Of a stretch of 9,803 bases of DNA, positions 5,533 through 9,803 are shown piece by piece. Under the pieces are notes generated by a model. That model saw only the letters and a program-made list of their open reading frames with translations, did not search any database and was not told the DNA's origin. This stretch comes from Methanosarcinales archaeon (lineage in GTDB: Archaea > Halobacteriota > Methanosarcinia > DSM-18856 > Methermicoccaceae), in NCBI GenBank assembly GCA_003661015.1, contig QMVI01000024.1, positions 1 to 9,803 of the forward strand. Reading direction: 5' to 3'. Positions within the stretch are counted from its first letter, which is position 1; every line of letters starts with the position of its first letter. The position numbers and the translations under genes are program-made.

Positions 5533-7610
5533 GCAATCCTGTAATTACCGTAGGTTGGCATGTATATCATACCTTCTTCTCTTAGCTTTCTGAGGATTTC
5601 CTTCACCCTGTCCTCATCAATCCCTTGTTTCTGAGCCTCTGTCAGAATATCCTTCTCAGATGCCATACCACCTTCAGATGTCAGTTCTTTTATTATGTCT
5701 ATCACAATCTTCACCCTATCCCTCTGTGTTTTGCTCTGTCCCACTGTGAGAATATCGACGTCCAGCCTCCCTGTTTCTGGGTCTTTTGCAACCTGATTCA
5801 GAGAACGCTCCACTATCTTTATGGTCCTTCTTGCATCTTCCACGGTTATTTTGTCTGAGAGCCTCATTCTTGCAGATGCCTCGGCAATCCTGACAAGAGC
5901 CTCGAGTTGGCGAGCAGTCACGGGTATGGGTGCCCCCTCGTCCCTGCCCTCTGCCCTCAGTCCAACATAGAACTCCTTCAAAAGTTCTATTGCCTCTTTT
6001 TCCATAACTGGGAAGATTGTCCTTCTGGAATATGCTATGTACTTTCTGAGGAGCTCGGGAGGTATCTCTGGTTTTATGATATCCAGAACTCCTTCAAGAT
6101 TCTCTCTAACAGATGGGTCTATCTTGCTTCTTTCAATCAGTTCGCCCGCATAGTGTGATGTGAGTATATGGGATGATAACTCCGAATCCTTTTCCGCATC
6201 TGGATAGTCCTGCATCACGAATATTAAATCGAACCTTGATAAAAGGGCAGGTGGCATGTTTATTTGCTCTGCGACGGGAGAGTAAGGGTCAAATCTGCCA
6301 AACTTTGGGTTTGCAGCACCGAGTAATGCACATCTTGATTTCAGGGTTGCGAGTATTCCTGCCTTTGCAACACTTATTGTCTGCTGTTCCATTGCTTCAT
6401 GAAGTGCACTTCTATCCTCTGCATCCATCTTATCCAGTTCATCAACCGCTGCAATCCCCTTGTCAGCCATCACAAGGGCTCCAGCCTCAAGAGTCCATCT
6501 CCCATCTCCAAATTCGTCCTTCACTGCGGTTGCTGTAAGTCCTGCTGATGTTGTTGATTTTCCACTTGTGTATATTCCACGTGGAGCAAGCTGTTTCACA
6601 TATCTCAGAAGCTGACTTTTTGCAATTCCCGGGTCTCCCACCAGTAGAATGTGTATGTCTCCTCTTATGTAAGTCCCGTCTGGAAGATGTTTTGGAATGC
6701 CTGAGAACAACTGGAGTGCAATGGCTTCCTTGATATCGTCGTATCCGTATATGGATGGCGCTATTGATCTGACTATCATCTTGTCAATGTCAGGATTTTT
6801 GGCAAGTTCCTTTATTTTTTGAATATCTTCTTCACTCATTTCAAGCTCCTCAAACTCCTGCTCCCTCACCTCTATGGACACTCCCTCGAGTGCAAGGTCA
6901 TAGAGTATGCTCCTCCGCTGTTGCGACCCTCTCGGGCGTATCCTAAGTATTCCCACCACCACTATTCTATCTCCCGGATTCACAATCCCTGCGAGGTCAT
7001 CTTCAAGCTCAACATCTATCACTTGGGGCTGCTCTCCTCCTCTTAGTTCCTCTGGCGCTTCTTGGATTCTCAGTTTCTGTGCATTCGTGAATTTGCTCCC
7101 TTTTGGCAGAAAAATAAATCTCTTACCATCACATTCTTCGTTTCTGCATTTTTCTGGCTCTTTTAATTCGTTCCCATCTTGCTCTACAAAGAATTCATGT
7201 CCACATTTTGTACATCTGAATAAAGCTTTGGTGACCTTTGGACGTACTTCAGTTGCCTTTCTCACAAGACCCTCAACCGCTACAAGTTTATTTATGTGCT
7301 CGCTTCTCAACTCCCTTACCATGAATGACCTCAGTTTTGGAAGCCCCACAATACGAAGATATGCATCATCCAGACTGATTTCTCCGTAATGAAATTCTCT
7401 TAAAGCTTGTTTTGCATTTTCAAGTGAGACATCAGGAAAATCGAGTAGCTCCTCTGCCAGTTCCGTGTCAAAGAATTCTACATCACAGTAGCGAATCCAC
7501 AGACTCTTTTTCTTGGGATACTCAACTAACAATTCGTCTATCTCTCTCTGGTAGTATTCCTCCAAGAAATGGAGCCATCTCGTGGGTGATGATACTATTG
7601 TGCTTGCCAT
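5526..7610 (-). CDS. mcm: replicative DNA helicase MCM
   Basis: MCM forms the hexameric ring that unwinds DNA 3' to 5' at archaeal replication forks. The product has 694 residues from ATG 7610. In order: an N-terminal helical domain; an OB-fold with a zinc ribbon (C133, C136, C155, C160, pattern C-T-K-C with C-R-N-E-E-C); then the AAA+ core with Walker A G-D-P-G-I-A-K-S (about 325-332), Walker B V-D-E-L-D-K-M (about 389-395), sensor 1 A-A-N-P, and the arginine-finger motif L-L-S-R-F-D. A C-terminal winged helix covers about the last 65 residues. Walker B has L where F is commoner. No intein interrupts the Walker A region, a frequent intein site in archaeal MCMs. An ATG at 7631 is in frame, but it abuts a TATA-like element (7632-7639), so ATG 7610, about 25 bases from that box, fits a leaderless start. 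The gene leads a minus-strand run with leuD and leuB. Confidence 0.96.
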   Translation of the reverse strand: MASTIVSSPTRWLHFLEEYYQREIDELLVEYPKKKSLWIRYCDVEFFDTELAEELLDFPDVSLENAKQALREFHYGEISLDDAYLRIVGLPKLRSFMVRELRSEHINKLVAVEGLVRKATEVRPKVTKALFRCTKCGHEFFVEQDGNELKEPEKCRNEECDGKRFIFLPKGSKFTNAQKLRIQEAPEELRGGEQPQVIDVELEDDLAGIVNPGDRIVVVGILRIRPRGSQQRRSILYDLALEGVSIEVREQEFEELEMSEEDIQKIKELAKNPDIDKMIVRSIAPSIYGYDDIKEAIALQLFSGIPKHLPDGTYIRGDIHILLVGDPGIAKSQLLRYVKQLAPRGIYTSGKSTTSAGLTATAVKDEFGDGRWTLEAGALVMADKGIAAVDELDKMDAEDRSALHEAMEQQTISVAKAGILATLKSRCALLGAANPKFGRFDPYSPVAEQINMPPALLSRFDLIFVMQDYPDAEKDSELSSHILTSHYAGELIERSKIDPSVRENLEGVLDIIKPEIPPELLRKYIAYSRRTIFPVMEKEAIELLKEFYVGLRAEGRDEGAPIPVTARQLEALVRIAEASARMRLSDKITVEDARRTIKIVERSLNQVAKDPETGRLDVDILTVGQSKTQRDRVKIVIDIIKELTSEGGMASEKDILTEAQKQGIDEDRVKEILRKLREEGMIYMPTYGNYRIAT

Positions 7611-7664
7611 CACATCAATAATAAACAACATTTAATAAATGGTTTGTGTGTTAAGAGGGGTACT
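7611..7664. promoter_or_regulatory. divergent promoter region between mcm and the Isf-type gene
   Basis: Only 54 bases separate the two divergent starts. TTTAATAAA at 7631-7639 is TATA-like on both strands. On the minus strand it is centred about 25 bases from the mcm ATG at 7610. On the plus strand it is about 30 bases before ATG 7665; AATAATAAA near 7616-7624 is an alternative that would leave a leader holding the AGAGGGG ribosome site at 7654-7660. Divergent transcription from one AT-rich core is inferred. Confidence 0.55.
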
Positions 7665-8249
7665 ATGAAAGTGGTTGTGATATCTGGAAGTCCGAGGAAG
7701 AATGGGAACTGTGAAAAGATGGCGAGAGACTCTCTTGAAGAGATATCCAAGAACGGCATCGATGGTGTTTTTGTATCGCTTGCAGAACTGAACATACTGC
7801 CTTGTAATGCATGTGAGCACTGCTCCAAAGAAAAGAAATGCCCTATAGACGATGACATGGCAGAGGTTTATGAAGTCCTTGAGAGTGCCGATGGAATTGT
7901 GGTAATATCTCCGGTTTATTTTGGGGGTGTAAGCTCTCAACTCAAAGCTCTCTTTGATAGGACTCTCCTTCTAAGAAAGAATGGGCTCCTCTTGAAGAAC
8001 AAAGTAGGTGGTGCTGGTGCAGTCGGGCGTTCGAGGAATGGTGGGCAGGAATTGACGATTCAGAGCATACATGCGTGGATGCACATCCATGGGATGGTGA
8101 TTGTGGGGGATGATAATCACTTTGGTGCAACAGTCCAGCATCCATATGAAGAAGATGAGTTTGGAAAGCAGACATTGATCAGAATGGTCAGAAAGGTGTG
8201 TGAGGTTGTAAATGCAAATGTAAAGGCGAAGTCGCAAGGTTTCAAATAA
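7665..8249 (+). CDS. iron-sulfur flavoprotein (Isf) family, NADPH-dependent FMN reductase fold
   Basis: A 194-residue flavodoxin-like protein. The N-terminus V-V-V-I-S-G-S-P-R-K-N-G-N is the FMN phosphate loop. The compact motif C-N-A-C-E-H-C with a fourth cysteine after five residues gives C47, C50, C53 and C59, the CX2CX2CX5C pattern that ligates the 4Fe-4S cluster of Methanosarcina Isf. S-P-V-Y-F-G-G-V-S-S-Q-L-K is the second flavin-contact segment, then F-D-R-T. Isf proteins are soluble two-electron/one-electron switches; ferredoxin is a known donor for the Methanosarcina protein, with proposed roles in oxygen or peroxide defence. The in-frame TTG at 7644 is less likely than ATG 7665, which has AGAGGGG four bases upstream and begins exactly at the family start. 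It diverges from mcm, and the next gene begins 37 bases downstream behind its own TATA-like element. Confidence 0.9.
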   Translation: MKVVVISGSPRKNGNCEKMARDSLEEISKNGIDGVFVSLAELNILPCNACEHCSKEKKCPIDDDMAEVYEVLESADGIVVISPVYFGGVSSQLKALFDRTLLLRKNGLLLKNKVGGAGAVGRSRNGGQELTIQSIHAWMHIHGMVIVGDDNHFGATVQHPYEEDEFGKQTLIRMVRKVCEVVNANVKAKSQGFK

Positions 8250-8286
8250 AAATAAAAATAAATATGTTGAATCCGTAGTTTTAAGT
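8250..8286 (+). promoter_or_regulatory. A/T-rich TATA-like promoter of the acidic protein gene
   Basis: The gap after the Isf-type stop holds an AAATA-rich tract, with AATAAATAT near 8257-8265 centred about 26 bases before ATG 8287. That spacing fits a leaderless archaeal transcript, and no ribosome binding site precedes the ATG. The repeated AAAATA units are probably composition rather than a functional repeat. Confidence 0.5.
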
Positions 8287-8730
8287 ATGAGCATTGATGA
8301 TGTGTTGAGGAACTTACTTGAAGAAATAAAAGAGAACCTACCTACTTCAACGCTTTTAAGGGGACTCGAGCTCACAGAGGATATTGTGGGGCGCTCTTCC
8401 ATCCCGAGAACTCTGGATTTTGTAAGAGAGATGCTGTATCACGAGGAGGACGAAGTGGCTTTCTTGTCTCTTAAAATACTGAGAAAGGCAAGCAGAAGCG
8501 AGTCAGAGGAAAGTATCAAGCCAGTTGAAAGCATCGAAGAAGTTGACGAGGTAGAACAACCAAAAGAGGGGATAGAAGAAGAGGTAGAGGAAGCTGTGGA
8601 TATTGCCAGACCACCGAAGAAGTTTGAGTTAAAAGCTCCAGAAATTACAAATGTGTATTCACTTGATGAGGAAGATGTCGAAGACCTTGAGAAAAAGATA
8701 AAAGAAATGAAGGAGAAATATGTCGAATAA
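8287..8730 (+). CDS. acidic protein with helical N-terminus, function unknown
   Basis: I do not recognise the family. The 147-residue product has three parts. Residues 1-68 are helical and HEAT-like in feel, with V-L-R-N-L-L-E-E-I-K, R-S-S-I-P-R-T-L-D-F-V and V-A-F-L-S-L-K-I-L-R-K. A low-complexity acidic linker follows (about 70-105), dominated by glutamate and valine. The C-terminal part (about 106-147) has P-P-K-K-F-E-L-K-A-P followed by a charged helix, E-D-L-E-K-K-I-K-E-M-K-E-K, that may form a coiled coil. There is no signal peptide, membrane segment or metal motif. It sits between the Isf-type gene and the S-layer gene behind its own TATA-like element, which suggests independent transcription. 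The charged design would suit a protein-protein adaptor or scaffold, but that is a guess. It is longer than, and not convincingly similar to, the UPF0147 helical proteins of archaea. Confidence 0.75.
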   Translation: MSIDDVLRNLLEEIKENLPTSTLLRGLELTEDIVGRSSIPRTLDFVREMLYHEEDEVAFLSLKILRKASRSESEESIKPVESIEEVDEVEQPKEGIEEEVEEAVDIARPPKKFELKAPEITNVYSLDEEDVEDLEKKIKEMKEKYVE

Positions 8731-8926
8731 TTTATTAGTGAATTGTCGATTCGCACTTCTCAATGGAATAATAAAAACAGAATCCATCACCTTTATTATA
8801 ATTCAACCACAAAAGATTTAAAGAAGATAATTAAAATACCTATCAAAGCCCAAGATACGTTAGGGTTTAGGTATCCGACAATCAACGAGATGATTGTCAG
8901 GTACAGAAAAGGAGGTGTAAAAAGAA
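8731..8926 (+). promoter_or_regulatory. promoter and leader of the S-layer gene
   Basis: The 196-base gap holds no convincing gene. TTTATTATAA at 8792-8801 and TTTAAAG near 8817-8823 are TATA candidates, giving a leader of roughly 80 to 110 bases. The leader contains a stem-loop at 8871-8904 and a strong ribosome site, GGAGGTG at 8911-8917, nine bases before ATG 8927. A long structured leader with a strong ribosome site suits a highly expressed surface protein. Confidence 0.55.
8871..8904 (+). other. stem-loop in the S-layer mRNA leader
   Basis: GACAATCA (8877-8884) and TGATTGTC (8891-8898) form a perfect eight-base stem around the loop ACGAGA. CC/GG and GTA/TAC pairs extend it to 13 pairs with two single-base bulges. 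It ends six bases before the ribosome binding site. GATAC at 8854-8858 can pair instead with GTATC at 8871-8875, which would compete with the base of this stem. Confidence 0.5.
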
Positions 8927-9803
8927 ATGAGTAGATTGACGATGGCACTTGCGGTATTGGTATTATTTGCTTTAGTAGCCGTGCCAGCAAGTGCTACAGA
9001 AGTTTCAGAGCTTGAAATAAGAAGCTCTGTACAGGATGCCACAGCAGCCAACATTGCCACATTCACAATAACAGCAGACGACTTCGCAGCATTTTGGTAT
9101 GACATCGACGACGGAGTATCAAGTGAGGTTCTGTACTATGATAACGGAGCAGGTGCATCCAACCCCAATGGACCTCTCGGTCTTGCAGCAGGCGGTTCCA
9201 ACGTGATTGATGAGGATGAGCTGTACTACCTGAGTGCACCACAGCAGGTCGATTCCGAGATCGGTCTTGCTTTTGCAGATGCAAATGGCAATGATAAAAT
9301 TGATCCAGGTGAGACGTTCGTACCAGAGGATGCTGATATTGCAACCTACTACAAGATAGGGCTCTTTGGAGATGAGTACGTTGCACTTGACGGAGACCCA
9401 AGCGAACTCGCCAAACTCATAATCGAGTTCGACAGCTCTGACAAGAAGACACTCCAGACTGGTGAGGAGTGGGAGCTTGGAGAGGGCTTGTCACTCGTGC
9501 CAATGCAGATCGACCTTGACGGTGAGAAGGTCTGGCTCCAGCTGAAGAAGAACGGAGTCGAGATTGACTCCGAGGTCATAGATGCAAGCTCTTCAGCAAC
9601 CGACTTGCAGAGGACCTATGTGTATGAGGACGACGATGACCGTGCGATATTCTACTGCTATGTGGATGCTGTGTTCCGTGGAACCGAGTCCAACATCGTA
9701 CAGCTCAAGTACGTGTTCCTGAGAAGCGACGACGTGATGGAGCTTGACACTGGCGATGACTATGGCGTGTTTGAGATTAAGAGCTTCTCGTACACAGTGC
9801 CAG
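8927..9803 (+). CDS. S-layer protein, Methanosarcinales duplication-domain type (3' end outside window)
   Basis: The frame is open from ATG 8927 to the window edge (292 codons). Residues 1-23 are a Sec signal peptide: S-R near the start, a hydrophobic core A-L-A-V-L-V-L-F-A-L-V-A-V, then P-A-S-A with cleavage likely before T24. The mature protein begins E-V-S-E-L-E-I-R-S-S-V, followed by A-F-W-Y-D-I-D-D-G and, near the edge, D-D-Y-G-V-F-E-I. These are patterns of the S-layer duplication domain of Methanosarcina surface proteins, which normally carry two such domains and a C-terminal membrane anchor (not in view). The visible part is rich in Asp, Glu, Ser and Thr, with one cysteine late. Role: lattice-forming outer coat of the cell. 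Codons lean to C- and G-ending forms more than in the neighbouring genes, as expected for high expression. Start is supported by GGAGGTG nine bases upstream. Confidence 0.9.
   Translation, partial: MSRLTMALAVLVLFALVAVPASATEVSELEIRSSVQDATAANIATFTITADDFAAFWYDIDDGVSSEVLYYDNGAGASNPNGPLGLAAGGSNVIDEDELYYLSAPQQVDSEIGLAFADANGNDKIDPGETFVPEDADIATYYKIGLFGDEYVALDGDPSELAKLIIEFDSSDKKTLQTGEEWELGEGLSLVPMQIDLDGEKVWLQLKKNGVEIDSEVIDASSSATDLQRTYVYEDDDDRAIFYCYVDAVFRGTESNIVQLKYVFLRSDDVMELDTGDDYGVFEIKSFSYTVP

Noticed and set aside
6907..7389. 160-codon plus-strand open frame
   Set aside because: Antisense shadow of the mcm N-terminal half; the Ser/Pro-rich product is typical of such shadows.
5526..7610. Intein in mcm
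   Set aside because: The AAA+ motifs are contiguous and the length is normal for an archaeal MCM.
8246..8266. AAATA tandem repeat as a possible CRISPR or satellite
   Set aside because: Only a few imperfect A/T-rich units without spacers; best explained as a promoter tract.
8743..8934. 63-codon plus-strand open frame before the S-layer gene
   Set aside because: It begins at a TTG with no ribosome site, overlaps the S-layer start, and its Lys/Asn/Ile-rich product reflects AT-rich leader sequence. The stem-loop and ribosome site explain this region better.
9063..9579. Minus-strand open frames opposite the S-layer gene
   Set aside because: The plus strand encodes an uninterrupted signal peptide plus S-layer domain; the antisense frames are low-complexity His/Arg/Ser products.

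Overview
The window looks like chromosomal DNA of a methanogen-type euryarchaeon, most likely in or near Methanosarcinales (relatives include ANME and Syntrophoarchaeum-type lineages). Four things point there: an archaeal MCM helicase, the archaeal tRNA-wyosine enzyme Taw1, the archaeal aromatic-pathway enzyme ADTH synthase, and a Methanosarcinales-type S-layer protein beside an Isf-type iron-sulfur flavoprotein. The lineage is inferred from protein families read by eye. No rRNA, tRNA, CRISPR array, insertion sequence or phage gene was seen.

Layout. (1) Positions 1-3880, plus strand, is a tight run of six genes: the 3' end of a DRTGG-domain protein, taw1, a CitG-like protein, a DUF447 flavin-type protein, a small thioredoxin and ADTH synthase. 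(2) Positions 3882-7610, minus strand, is mcm followed by leuD and leuB (two leucine-biosynthesis genes). It converges on the first run with one base between the stop codons. leuB carries a one-base frameshift. (3) From a short divergent promoter region near 7611-7664 the plus strand carries an Isf-type flavoprotein, then an unrecognised acidic protein with its own TATA-like element. (4) After a 196-bp leader with a conspicuous stem-loop, an S-layer gene runs off the right edge. It was identified by direct translation.

The most notable observation is in the first run. Two genes (DRTGG and DUF447) each carry an in-frame TAG, and the same frame continues past it with protein-like sequence that appears to complete the conserved C-terminus. 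For DRTGG the extended frame ends two bases before the taw1 start, as expected in a tight operon. Every other complete gene in the window ends in TAA or TGA. This pattern suggests TAG is read as an amino acid here, pyrrolysine being the leading candidate in this group of archaea. Independent nonsense mutations or assembly errors remain possible, and no pyl genes lie in the window.

Functionally the region mixes housekeeping tasks: tRNA modification (taw1), possible cofactor biosynthesis (CitG-like plus DUF447, both recalled from tetrahydromethanopterin gene clusters), aromatic amino-acid synthesis (ADTH synthase), leucine/isoleucine synthesis (leuD, leuB), replication (mcm), redox chemistry (thioredoxin, Isf) and the cell envelope (S-layer).
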